NCBI GenBank assembly: GCA_050251035.1
Contig: JBFWNN010000006.1
Span: 49,193 to 113,192, forward strand
Reading direction: 5' to 3'
Length of the DNA: 64,000 nucleotides
Source of the DNA: Taklimakanibacter sp050251035
GTDB taxonomy: Bacteria > Pseudomonadota > Alphaproteobacteria > Rhizobiales > Aestuariivirgaceae
A program made the position numbers and the translations under genes. The notes under the pieces were generated by a model that was not told where the DNA came from, did not search any database, and saw only the letters and a program-made list of their open reading frames with translations. Shown here in pieces: positions 27,168 to 36,376 of this stretch (position 1 is its first letter; each line of letters begins with the position of its first letter).

Positions 27168-29651
27168 ATGCTAAGATTTCTAGGCTGGCTGTTCACGGTA
27201 GGGTTCATCGCGTTCCTCGGCGTCGCCGCCGGTATCGGCTATGTGATCTGGGACATGTCCCAGGGCCTGCCGGACTATAAGCAGCTCGCCCAGTACGAGC
27301 CCCCGGTGATGACGCGGGTGCATGCCGCAGACGGCACCCTGGTCGCCGAATATGCCGAGCAACGCCGCCTCTTCGTGCCGATCAACGACATTCCGAAGAA
27401 GCTCATCCAGGCCTTCATCTCGGCGGAAGACAAGACCTTTTACCAGCATCAGGGCCTCGACTGGCCGGGCCTCGCGGCCGCGGGGCTGCGCTATATCGAA
27501 GTCAAGGTGACGGGCAAAGGGCAGATCGTCGGCGCCTCCACCATCACCCAGCAGGTGACCAAGAACTTCCTTCTCACCAATGAGCGCTCCGTCGAGCGCA
27601 AGGTGAAGGAAGCCATCCTGGCGCATCGCATCGAGCAGGCCTTCAACAAGGACCAGATCCTCGAGCTCTATCTCAACGAGATATTCCTGGGGCTCAACTC
27701 GTATGGGGTCGCTGCCGCCTCGCTCAATTATTTCGGCAAGTCCCTGAACGAGCTCTCGCTCGAGGAGATCGCCTATCTCGCGGCCCTGCCCAAGGGCCCC
27801 AACAACTATCACCCGTTCAAGCAGACCAAGCGCGCCATCGAACGGCGCAACTGGGTGCTGAACGAGATGTATGACAACGGCTACATCACCAGGGCCGAGC
27901 GCGATGCGGCGCAGGGCAAGTCGCTCGAAGTCAATCCGCGTCCCTTCGGCGCCAGGCTCTTCGCCGCCGAATCCTTCGCCGAGGAGGCGCGCCGCGAGCT
28001 CGCCCAGATCTACGGCGAGAAGAAGCTGATGACCGGCGGCCTGTCGGTGCGCACGACGCTCGAGCCGAAGCTGCAGATCTATGCCCGCCAGGCGCTCGCC
28101 CGCGGCCTCATCACCTTCGACCGCAAGCGCGGCTTCCGCGGTCCGGTCAAGACCATCCCGCTCTCCGGCGATTGGGGCGAGACCATCGCTAAGATAGAAA
28201 TCCCGTCGGATCTCGACCCGTGGCGGCTGGCGGTCGTTCTCGAAGTGAACGAGACGGGCGCCAAGATCGGCCTGCAGCCCAAGACCCTGACATCGGGTGC
28301 GGTCGCCCGCGACCGCGAGACCGGCACCATTCCCGTCGCCCTGATGGCCTGGGCGCGCAAATATGTCGACGGCAGCAAACTCGGTCCCGAGATCAAGACG
28401 GCGGCCGACGTGCTGGCGGTCGGCGATGTCGTCTATGTGGCGCCCGACAGCACCGCGGGGCGGTTTCACCTGGCCCAGGTCCCCGATGTCGAAGGCGCGC
28501 TCGTCGCCATGGACCCGCACACCGGGCGCGTCCTGTCGCTGGTGGGCGGCTTCTCCTACGGCCGCAGCCAGTTCAATCGCGCGGTGCAGGCGCTGCGCCA
28601 GCCGGGGTCCGCCTTCAAGCCATTCGTCTATGCCGCCGCCCTCGACAACGGCTATACGCCGTCATCGGTGATCCTCGACGCGCCGATCGAGTTCAAGATG
28701 TCGAATGGCGAGATCTGGAGCCCGAGAAATTATCAGCGCAAATACTACGGTCCTTCGACCTTGCGCCGCGGCATCGAGCAGTCGCGCAACGTGATGACGG
28801 TCCGCCTCGCCAACGATCTCGGCATGAGCAAGATCGGCGAGCTGGCGCAGCGGGTCGGCATCTACGACCGGGTTCCCAACCAGCTGTCCTATGCGCTGGG
28901 AGCGGGCGAGACCACGCTCCTCAAGATGACCACCGCCTACAGCATCATCGCCAATGGCGGCAAGAAGATCGAGCCGACACTCATCGACCGGGTGCAGGAC
29001 CGCTACGGCAAGACCATCTACCGGCACGACAAGCGCGAGTGCAACCAGTGTAGCAATCAGGAATGGCACGAGCAGGCGGAGCCGGAACTGTTCGACATCC
29101 GCCCCGAAGTGATGAACCCCTATACCGCCTATCAGATCACCTCGATGATGGAAGGCGTGGTCGAGCGCGGCACCGGCAAGAAGCTGAGGCTCGTCGCCAA
29201 GCCGGTCGCCGGCAAGACCGGCACGTCCAATGACGAGCGCGACGCCTGGTTCATCGGCTTCACGCCCGACCTCACCGTCGGCGTCTATATCGGCTATGAC
29301 AACCCCAAGCCGATGGGCAAGGGCCGCACCGGTGGTGAGCTCGCGGCGCCCGTCGTCACCGACTTCATGCGCATGGCGTTGCGCGACAAGCCGGCGACGC
29401 CCTTCCGGGTGCCGAAGGGCATCGAGCTCATCCCGATCAACGTGAAGAGCGGCCAGCGCGATCTTTTCGGCGACGACGGCGTGATCCTCGAGGCCTTCAA
29501 GCCGGGCGAGGAGCCGCCGTCCAGGACCAAGGTGATCGGCGACCAGGTGGCGACCTCGGGCGCGCCGATGCCCAGCGGCACCCCGCAGCAGCCGGAGAGC
29601 GAGGCCGTGATCGAAGGTGGGTTGACGACCGGCACCGGCGGCCTTTATTGA
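27168..29651 (+). CDS. mrcA: Penicillin-binding protein 1A (class A, bifunctional)
   Basis: 827 residues from ATG 27168, which has a CAGGGGAAA ribosome site. One N-terminal membrane anchor (residues 5-27) precedes a GT51 glycosyltransferase domain with EDKTFYQHQG (about 87) and GASTITQQVTKNF, a long OB-like insertion between domains typical of alpha/beta PBP1a, and a transpeptidase with SAFK (Ser about 481), SRN (about 539) and KTGTS (about 683). The protein polymerises and crosslinks peptidoglycan from lipid II. It follows amiC, so wall hydrolysis and synthesis are encoded side by side. The C-terminus is Pro/Glu-rich. Confidence 0.97.
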   Translation: MLRFLGWLFTVGFIAFLGVAAGIGYVIWDMSQGLPDYKQLAQYEPPVMTRVHAADGTLVAEYAEQRRLFVPINDIPKKLIQAFISAEDKTFYQHQGLDWPGLAAAGLRYIEVKVTGKGQIVGASTITQQVTKNFLLTNERSVERKVKEAILAHRIEQAFNKDQILELYLNEIFLGLNSYGVAAASLNYFGKSLNELSLEEIAYLAALPKGPNNYHPFKQTKRAIERRNWVLNEMYDNGYITRAERDAAQGKSLEVNPRPFGARLFAAESFAEEARRELAQIYGEKKLMTGGLSVRTTLEPKLQIYARQALARGLITFDRKRGFRGPVKTIPLSGDWGETIAKIEIPSDLDPWRLAVVLEVNETGAKIGLQPKTLTSGAVARDRETGTIPVALMAWARKYVDGSKLGPEIKTAADVLAVGDVVYVAPDSTAGRFHLAQVPDVEGALVAMDPHTGRVLSLVGGFSYGRSQFNRAVQALRQPGSAFKPFVYAAALDNGYTPSSVILDAPIEFKMSNGEIWSPRNYQRKYYGPSTLRRGIEQSRNVMTVRLANDLGMSKIGELAQRVGIYDRVPNQLSYALGAGETTLLKMTTAYSIIANGGKKIEPTLIDRVQDRYGKTIYRHDKRECNQCSNQEWHEQAEPELFDIRPEVMNPYTAYQITSMMEGVVERGTGKKLRLVAKPVAGKTGTSNDERDAWFIGFTPDLTVGVYIGYDNPKPMGKGRTGGELAAPVVTDFMRMALRDKPATPFRVPKGIELIPINVKSGQRDLFGDDGVILEAFKPGEEPPSRTKVIGDQVATSGAPMPSGTPQQPESEAVIEGGLTTGTGGLY

Positions 29652-29687
29652 GCCCGCTCAACCGATCAACTTGCCAGAAACAACGTC

Positions 29688-30819
29688 ATGCGCACTGAAA
29701 TCGTCAATCTCGTCGATGAGATGAAGCAGTCCATAGGGCTGCTGAGGAGGCATCTTTGACTGGGATAACGCCCAGAAGAAGCTCGCCGAACTGAATGCCA
29801 GGGCCGAGGATCCGGCCCTGTGGAACGATCCCCAGGTGGCGCAGGACGTCATGCGCAAGCGCCAGGATCTCGAAAGTCGGATCAAGCTGGTGCGCCGCCT
29901 CGAGCAGACGATCGCGGACAACACCGACCTGATCGAGCTCGGCGAAGCCGAGGGCGACTTGGGCGTGGTCAAGGACGCCGAGAAGGCGCTCATCGGCCTC
30001 AAGGAAGAAGTCGGCAAGCATGAGATCGAGACGCTGCTCTCGGGTGAGGCCGACCAGAACGACACCTTCCTGCAGGTGAATGCCGGCGCCGGCGGCACCG
30101 AGAGCCAGGACTGGGCCAATATGCTGCTGCGCATGTATGTGCGCTGGGCCGAACAGCACGATTACAAGGTGGACGTGCTCGACGAGCATGCGGGCGAGGA
30201 GGCCGGCATCAAGTCGGCCACCCTCCAGGTCAAGGGCCACAATGCCTATGGCTGGCTCAAGACGGAATCAGGCGTCCACCGCCTGGTGCGCATATCACCC
30301 TATGATTCGAATGCGCGCCGCCACACGTCCTTCGCCTCGATCTGGGTCTATCCGGTCATCGACGATTCGATCGACATAAAGGTCAATGAAAGCGACTGCC
30401 GCATCGACACGTACCGCGCTTCCGGTGCCGGCGGCCAGCACGTCAATACGACCGACAGCGCTGTGCGCATCACCCATATACCGACCGGCATCGTCGTCGC
30501 CTGCCAGAGCGAGCGCTCGCAGCACAAGAACCGCGCGACCGCCTGGAAGATGCTCAAGGCCCGGCTCTACGAGATGGAGCTGCAGAAGCAGCAGGAGAAG
30601 ATCGACGCCGCCAACGCCAAGAAGACCGACATCGGCTGGGGCCACCAGATCAGGTCCTATGTGCTGCAGCCCTATCAGCTGGTGAAGGATCTGCGCACCG
30701 GCGCGACCAGCACCAATCCGTCGGCCGTGCTCGACGGCGACCTCGACGAGTTCATGGCCGCTTCCCTCGCGCAGCGCGTGCATGGCGGCGGGCCGTCGCA
30801 GGTCGACGACATAGACTGA
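29688..30819 (+). CDS. prfB: Peptide chain release factor 2 (programmed +1 frameshift)
   Basis: Translation starts at ATG 29688, runs 23 codons to an in-frame UGA at 29757-29759, then shifts +1 and continues from 29758 to 30819, giving 376 residues. The shift site is the classic one: an internal Shine-Dalgarno AGGAGG at 29745-29750, then CAT CTT TGA C, so the CUU-decoding tRNA slips onto UUU and GAC is read next. The GGQ motif is at about residues 248-250 (nt 30430-30438). The stop-codon recognition tripeptide is SPY (203-205) where E. coli has SPF; alphaproteobacterial RF2 commonly shows this. RF2 releases at UGA/UAA and its own level feeds back on the frameshift. Confidence 0.97.
29745..29760 (+). 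promoter_or_regulatory. prfB recoding site
   Basis: AGGAGGCATCTTTGAC contains an internal Shine-Dalgarno hexamer positioned 3 nt before the CTT TGA slip site, with C after the stop codon, which weakens RF2-dependent termination. When RF2 is scarce the ribosome pauses at UGA and shifts +1. All elements of the established bacterial prfB autoregulatory site are present. Confidence 0.95.
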
Positions 30820-30897
30820 CCGGCCGGTCGGAGTGAGGCCTTTTCAATCGGCGAAGTGATGAGCTAGCCTGTGCTGACCCGTTCAAAGGCAGGTGTC

Positions 30898-31914
30898 ATG
30901 CTCAATCTCGATCCGCGCTTCTATGTCGATCCCGCCATCTACGACCGCGAGCGCACGGAACTCTTCGCCGGGACCTGGCAGTTGCTGGGGCCGGTATCGC
31001 AGGTGAAGGAGCGCGGTGAATACTGCGCCGTCGAGATCGCCGGCCACAAGGTCTTCGCGATCAGGGGGAAGGACGGCAGGCTGCGCGGCTTCCGCAACCT
31101 CTGCCGTCACCGCGGCTCCCGGCTTCTCGAGGAAGGCAATGGCCGCTGCCCGACCATCCGCTGTCCCTATCATCAATGGGTGTGGGCCGATGACGGCCGT
31201 CTCATGAACGTGCCGTGGTTCGGCGAGGATGCCGATTTCAAGCTGACCGACTGGCGGCTGACCGAAATCCCGGTCGCCGAATGGCGCGGACTTCTGTTCA
31301 TCGCCATCGAGCCCAAGGTGACGCTCGAGCAGCAATTGGCCGATGTCTTGGGCGAGCTTGCCGATGAGCCGATCGAGACCTACACGCCCATGCGCCGCGA
31401 GCGCATGGTCTTCGATGCGAACTGGAAAATCTACACCGACAATTTCGTCGAGGGCTATCATATCCCGGGTATCCATCCGCAGTTCTTCGCCGCCATCGAT
31501 TTCGAGCAGTTCAAGACCACCGCCCATGACGGCCTCATCCGCATGACGGCGCCGCCGCGCGACGGCCTGTTCTACCGCGGCAAATGGCTGTGGATGTGGC
31601 CGAACTGGACCTTGTCGCTGTTCGATGGCGGGATGAACACGTCCCGGATCAACCCTCTGGGGCCTGACCGCACCGAGCTCGTCTACCACTTTTATTTCGC
31701 CGACACCTCGGCGGCCAAGGCGAAGGAGCGGGACGACCTGGTCGCCCGCAACCTCGCGATCGTGCGCGAGGATTTCGAAATATGCCTCGAGACCCACAAG
31801 AACTATGCTTCGGGCGCGTATTCCCCGGGACCTTTGTCACCACGCCATGAGGCGGGTGTCGCCTATTTCCAGGACCGCATCCGGCACAGCCTCGGCCTGC
31901 CGCAGCTGTCATGA
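30898..31914 (+). CDS. Rieske-type aromatic ring-hydroxylating oxygenase, alpha subunit
   Basis: 338 residues from ATG 30898 (preceded by AGGCAGG); GTG 30871 would add nine residues. The Rieske [2Fe-2S] ligands are CRHRG and CPYHQW (about residues 71-94), followed by the catalytic domain with NFVEGYHIPGIHPQFF, which provides the two His of the 2-His-1-carboxylate mononuclear iron site. The length is short for a dioxygenase alpha subunit but usual for SRPBCC-type mono-oxygenases acting on small or quaternary-ammonium substrates. No reductase, ferredoxin or beta-subunit gene is adjacent, so electrons must come from elsewhere. Substrate not predictable. Confidence 0.9.
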   Translation: MLNLDPRFYVDPAIYDRERTELFAGTWQLLGPVSQVKERGEYCAVEIAGHKVFAIRGKDGRLRGFRNLCRHRGSRLLEEGNGRCPTIRCPYHQWVWADDGRLMNVPWFGEDADFKLTDWRLTEIPVAEWRGLLFIAIEPKVTLEQQLADVLGELADEPIETYTPMRRERMVFDANWKIYTDNFVEGYHIPGIHPQFFAAIDFEQFKTTAHDGLIRMTAPPRDGLFYRGKWLWMWPNWTLSLFDGGMNTSRINPLGPDRTELVYHFYFADTSAAKAKERDDLVARNLAIVREDFEICLETHKNYASGAYSPGPLSPRHEAGVAYFQDRIRHSLGLPQLS

Positions 31915-32203
31915 GGAGGCTTGATTTATCGAGAGAATCTCCGAAACCTCCGGGGTGAAGGATAGGCCCGAAGGAGGGGGCTCGTCCTAGCGACCTGCCA
32001 TTGTTTGGCCGTCATTGGTGGGCTTATCTCGCTGGGGCGCCTCCCGCCAAAGTTTACCCGGCTTTGGCGATAGGGGGCGTTCAGGTATATGTCGATCGAG
32101 TCCTTTTGTCCCGAGCGGATTGAATCAGCCGGCCGGGAAGGGCCATGGAGGGGCCGATCGCCGAAACCGTCGGGCTTCGGCGGCGGGACGAGTTCCGGAG
32201 GGG

Positions 32204-35200
32204 ATGCTCGACCAGCCGGATAAGGGTGTGGGCCCTGATGGTTTGTTTGGCGGCGCGAGCCGCCTTCGCGTGACGGTGCATAGGCGAAATCTTCAGTCGG
32301 GGCTGCGCAGTTTGCGGCGATTTTGGAAAACGGCGGCGTTGGTGTTTCTGTCCCTGGCGGCGATCGTTTTCGTCGGCGGCGGACTGCTTTTCGCCAAGCT
32401 GATGACCGGTCCGGTCTCGCTCGATTTCATGCGCGACCGCATCCAGTCGGGGATCAACTCCAATCTCGGAGGCCTGAGAGTCAGGCTCGAGGGTGTGCTG
32501 GTGGAGCGCGACGCCAATACCGGCATGCCGCATTTCCGGCTGCGCAATGTCGAGCTCACCGACCCGCAAGGCGAGGTCATCGCGCGCGCGCCCAAGGCAG
32601 CGATCGGCGTCGACGGCAGCGAGCTGATGAGCGGCACAGTGGTACCCAAGCAGATCGAGCTGATCGGTCCGCGCATCGTCGTCCGGCGCACGCTCGATGG
32701 CGGCTTCAAGCTGGGATTCGACGAGCACCAGGCGGCCGACGGGCCCGTCAGCGACGCCGGAAAATCCAACCAGGAAACCAGCCTGCAGCAGATTCCCCCC
32801 GAGACGCAGGGGGCCACCGTCATCGATTTTCTGAGCGGCAACATGCCGGGATCGGAACGGGCGACCGCCACCATTGCCAGCCTCGACAGCATATTGGTGA
32901 GCGAAGCCGTCATTCAGCTGGTCGACGAGGTCAACGCCACGCGCTTCAACATTCCCAAGGCCAGTCTCGCATTCAAGCGCATGCCCTACGGCTTCACATT
33001 GTTTTCCGAGGCCTCGATCGCCTCGGGCGGGGAGCCCTGGCGCGCCGAGGTTTCGGCGAGCTACCGGCGCGAGCGCAAGTCCTTCGCGGTCTCCGCGCGG
33101 ATCAGCGATCTGGTGCCGGCGAACATCGCCGATGAAATTTTCGCGCTGTCCAAGCTGGCCCAGGTGAAGCTGCCGCTCTCCGGCCATGTCGAGATGGAGG
33201 TGAGCGAGAATGCCGACATATTGAGCGGCTCGGCCGAGTTCACCGCCGCCGCCGGCGAGGTCGGCCTGCCGGGCTTCATCGCCGAGCCTATTGCCGTCGA
33301 TGAGGGCCTCTTGCGTCTCGACTTCGATCCGCAAAGCGGCGGCATGGTCATCAGCAATTCGACGTTGCTCATCGGCGGCACGCCGGCGCAGATCTCGGGC
33401 CGCATCAGCCCGATCCGGCAAGCCGACCAGCGGCTCGATGCGCTCAAGATCGAGATCAACGCACGCAATTTGAGCCTCGATCCGAGCGCCAATTTCGACC
33501 AGGAGATCGCCATTGACCGGGTGGACTTCTCCGGCATCGCCTCGGTGCGCGAGGCGCGTTTCGACGTCGATGACGCGGTGATCATGGCCGGCAATGCCGG
33601 CATCAGGCTGCGCGGCACGTTCACCGGCGGCGAGCGGTCGGTGGGCATCAGGCTCTCCGCGCGTCTGCGCGACATACCGGCGCCGGTCCTCAAGCGCCTG
33701 TGGCCGCCGATCATCGCGCCCAATACGCGCAAATGGGTGAATGCGAACATTCTGGCCGGCCGCATCACCGACGGCGAGTTCACCATCAATCTGCCGGTCG
33801 ACGCCTTGGCGCGGGGGCTCGAGAACAAGCTCATCCCCAATGACGCCGTCTCTGCGCGCTTCGGCCTCGAAGACGTCACCACCACCTATTTCGGCGGGCT
33901 GCCGCCGATCAGCGAAGCCGCGGGCGAGGGCACGCTCGGGGGCGACACATTCGCGCTTCGCCTCGACAAGGGCGAGGTCAAGCTGCCGTCCGGCAAGACC
34001 GTCGATCTGAGCAAGGGCACGCTCAAGATGACCTCGCTGCTCGCGCCGATGACGCCCGCCGATATCCATCTGGACGGCAAGGGCGATATCCCCGCCTTCA
34101 TCGAATATCTCGACCTCGACCCTTTGAACCTGGTGAGCAAGAGCGGCGGCAAGGCCAGGGCCTTGACCGGTGACGCGACGGTTGCGGTGGATCTGCATCT
34201 GCCGCTGAAGAAGATCGTTTCGCGTGACGACGTCAAGGTGTCCGCCGTGGCCAAGCTGCGCGACGCCGGCCTCGAGGGCGCGCTCGACGGCATAGATTTG
34301 AGCGACGGCGCGATCGAGCTCAGAATCAACCAGGATGCGGTCAGGGCGGAGGGAAGCGCCAAGCTCAATGGCATCGCCGCCAAGATCAGCTGGTGGCGCG
34401 ACGGTGGCGCGAGCGACCCGCAGAATGCCGTCATCGAGACCGAACTCGACGCCAAGGAGCGCGAGGCCGTCGGCGCCAAGGTCAGCGACTTCCTGGATGG
34501 GCCGGTGAAGGTCAAGGTGAGCCTCGAGAATTTCCGCGACGACATCGGCCGGATCAAAGTCGAGGCCGATCTCTCCAAGGCCCAGCTTCGCCTCGCCGCC
34601 ATCGACTGGTGGCGTGCGCCTTCGCCCAGAACGACGGCAAGCTTCGACTACATCCCGGGCGAGAGCAAAGGCGGGCGCATCGATAACCTGACCCTCAAGG
34701 GCGACGGGTTGCTGCTCAAGGGTCAGATCACCGTGGACCGGAGCGGCAATGTGTCGGAGGCGAAGTTCCCGACCATTGTCCTGAACGAGGACAACCGTTT
34801 CGGGGTCAGGCTGGTACGCACCGCCGATGAAACCAATGTTTCGATCAACGGAGCAAGCTTCGATGCGCGCCCGCTGATCCGCTCGCTGTTCTCGAACCAC
34901 CCCGCCGCCGAGTCCAAGACGAAAAGCGTGCTGATCGTCGACGCGCTGGTCGACAAGGTCTACGCGCATCGCGGCGAGATCGTTAACAGGGTGGCGGGAA
35001 GTTTCGTGCTGCGCAATGGCAATGTCGAGCGTGCCACCTTGAACGGCACGTTCTTCAGCGGCCAGCCGATCACCATCCGCATCAATCCCGCCGACGACGG
35101 CGGGCGCGACCTGCGCATCGCCGGCCGCGATGCCGGCTCGGCGCTCAGGGCCGCCAACCTCTATTCCAAGGTTGCCGGCGGCCAGATCGATTTCGCCGCA

Positions 35201-35728
35201 CGGCTCGGTGCCGGCGCCGATGCGACGGTACGCAATGGCCGCCTGACCTTGCGCGATTTCGAAGTGCGCGACGAGGCGGCCCTCGCCGAGCTTGATCAGA
35301 AGGGCAAGCCGAAGAAGGCGGGTCCCCGTAAAGGCGGAGTGGTGTTCTCACGGCTGACGCTTCCGTTCACCAGCGACGCGCGCTTCATCCGCATTGGCGA
35401 CACGCTGGTCAAAGGGCCCGAGCTCGGCGCCACGGCGCAGGGCCTCATCCGCAAGATGGACGGCGCCATCGATATCGACGGCACGATCATCCCGGCCTAT
35501 GCGCTGAATTCGGCCATCGGCGAGGTGCCGATCCTGGGCGACATCCTGACCGGCGGCAAAGGCGAGGGCATATTCGGCCTGACCTACGCGCTCGGCGGGA
35601 CGATGTCGCGACCGCGCTTCCAGGTGAATCCGGTCTCCGCCATTGCACCCGGAATCTTGCGCAAGTTCTTCGAATATGGCGGCAGCGGCAACGGCCAGCC
35701 GACCAGGCGAAGGGAACGGAACAACTGA
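32204..35728 (+). CDS. YhdP/AsmA-like giant envelope protein (DUF3971 / AsmA-like C-terminal)
   Basis: 1,174 residues from ATG 32204, selected for its CCGGAGGGG ribosome site; the frame is open further upstream but without support. A basic N-terminal tail and a single membrane anchor (TAALVFLSLAAIVFVGGGLLFA, shown in part; about residues 46-66) are followed by a very long periplasmic region of repeating beta-strands with the pattern seen in AsmA-clan proteins, and a C-terminal AsmA-like block ending IIPAYALNSAIGEVPILGDI and FQVNPVSAIAPGILRKFFE, the hallmark of YhdP. YhdP, TamB and YdbH are thought to bridge the periplasm as hydrophobic grooves carrying phospholipids to the outer membrane; that role is inferred here. 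Confidence 0.9.
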   Translation: MLDQPDKGVGPDGLFGGASRLRVTVHRRNLQSGLRSLRRFWKTAALVFLSLAAIVFVGGGLLFAKLMTGPVSLDFMRDRIQSGINSNLGGLRVRLEGVLVERDANTGMPHFRLRNVELTDPQGEVIARAPKAAIGVDGSELMSGTVVPKQIELIGPRIVVRRTLDGGFKLGFDEHQAADGPVSDAGKSNQETSLQQIPPETQGATVIDFLSGNMPGSERATATIASLDSILVSEAVIQLVDEVNATRFNIPKASLAFKRMPYGFTLFSEASIASGGEPWRAEVSASYRRERKSFAVSARISDLVPANIADEIFALSKLAQVKLPLSGHVEMEVSENADILSGSAEFTAAAGEVGLPGFIAEPIAVDEGLLRLDFDPQSGGMVISNSTLLIGGTPAQISGRISPIRQADQRLDALKIEINARNLSLDPSANFDQEIAIDRVDFSGIASVREARFDVDDAVIMAGNAGIRLRGTFTGGERSVGIRLSARLRDIPAPVLKRLWPPIIAPNTRKWVNANILAGRITDGEFTINLPVDALARGLENKLIPNDAVSARFGLEDVTTTYFGGLPPISEAAGEGTLGGDTFALRLDKGEVKLPSGKTVDLSKGTLKMTSLLAPMTPADIHLDGKGDIPAFIEYLDLDPLNLVSKSGGKARALTGDATVAVDLHLPLKKIVSRDDVKVSAVAKLRDAGLEGALDGIDLSDGAIELRINQDAVRAEGSAKLNGIAAKISWWRDGGASDPQNAVIETELDAKEREAVGAKVSDFLDGPVKVKVSLENFRDDIGRIKVEADLSKAQLRLAAIDWWRAPSPRTTASFDYIPGESKGGRIDNLTLKGDGLLLKGQITVDRSGNVSEAKFPTIVLNEDNRFGVRLVRTADETNVSINGASFDARPLIRSLFSNHPAAESKTKSVLIVDALVDKVYAHRGEIVNRVAGSFVLRNGNVERATLNGTFFSGQPITIRINPADDGGRDLRIAGRDAGSALRAANLYSKVAGGQIDFAARLGAGADATVRNGRLTLRDFEVRDEAALAELDQKGKPKKAGPRKGGVVFSRLTLPFTSDARFIRIGDTLVKGPELGATAQGLIRKMDGAIDIDGTIIPAYALNSAIGEVPILGDILTGGKGEGIFGLTYALGGTMSRPRFQVNPVSAIAPGILRKFFEYGGSGNGQPTRRRERNN

Positions 35729-35735
35729 CGCCCTG

Positions 35736-36362
35736 ATGATTCTCATCGGCCAGTATGATTCGCCCTTCGTCCGCCGCGTCGGCATCGCGCTGACGCTCTA
35801 TGACCTGCCTTTCGAGCACCGGCCCTGGTCGATCTTTGCCGATGCCGACCGGATCAGGCCCTACAACCCGCTGACCCGCGTGCCGACGCTCGTGCTCGAC
35901 GACGGCTCGGCGCTGATCGAAAGCCACGTCATCCTGGATTATCTCGACAGCCTCGTGCCCGCCGGCCGCGCGCTGTTTCCGCAAGCCGAGCCCGGGCGCC
36001 GTGCGGCTCTACGGATCGCCGCGCTCGCCACCGGCCTCGCCGACAAGGCGGTCAGCCTGTTTTATGAGACGCGCCTGCATGAACGGGTTTCCGAGGTCTG
36101 GTCCGAGCGCTGCCGGACTCAGATGGCGAGCGTCCTCGCCGTCCTCGAAGCCGATCGTGCCGGGCGGGCCGGCGATTATTGGTTCGGCGAGCGGATCGGC
36201 CATGCCGACATCGCCGTCGCCGTCGTGCTGCGCTTCGTGAGCGAGGTCCATCCGGACCTTGTTTCAATGGGCGACTATCCAGCCCTGAAAAGCCACGCCG
36301 CGCGCCTCGAAGCGTTGCCGGTCTTCCGCGAGATCGTTCAGCCCTTCGTCCCGCCGGCGTGA
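35736..36362 (+). CDS. Glutathione S-transferase family protein
   Basis: 208 residues from ATG 35736, starting MILIGQYDSPFVRRVGIAL, the thioredoxin-like N-domain of small bacterial GSTs with a Ser in the YDSPFV position that usually activates glutathione. The G-site pieces NPLTRVPTLVLDDG and ALIESHVILDYLD follow. The C-terminal helical domain includes YWFGERIGHADIAVAVVLRF, the conserved N-capping/hydrophobic staple region. Substrate unknown. It lies 7 bp after the YhdP-like gene and runs convergently into tyrS. Confidence 0.9.
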   Translation: MILIGQYDSPFVRRVGIALTLYDLPFEHRPWSIFADADRIRPYNPLTRVPTLVLDDGSALIESHVILDYLDSLVPAGRALFPQAEPGRRAALRIAALATGLADKAVSLFYETRLHERVSEVWSERCRTQMASVLAVLEADRAGRAGDYWFGERIGHADIAVAVVLRFVSEVHPDLVSMGDYPALKSHAARLEALPVFREIVQPFVPPA

Positions 36363-36376
36363 GCGAGGCAGAGGCC

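Noticed and set aside
32081..34969. A 962-residue open frame antisense to the YhdP-like gene
   Set aside because: Low-complexity Arg/Asp/Leu translation typical of shadow frames; the opposite strand has an excellent ribosome site and recognised C-terminal family motifs.
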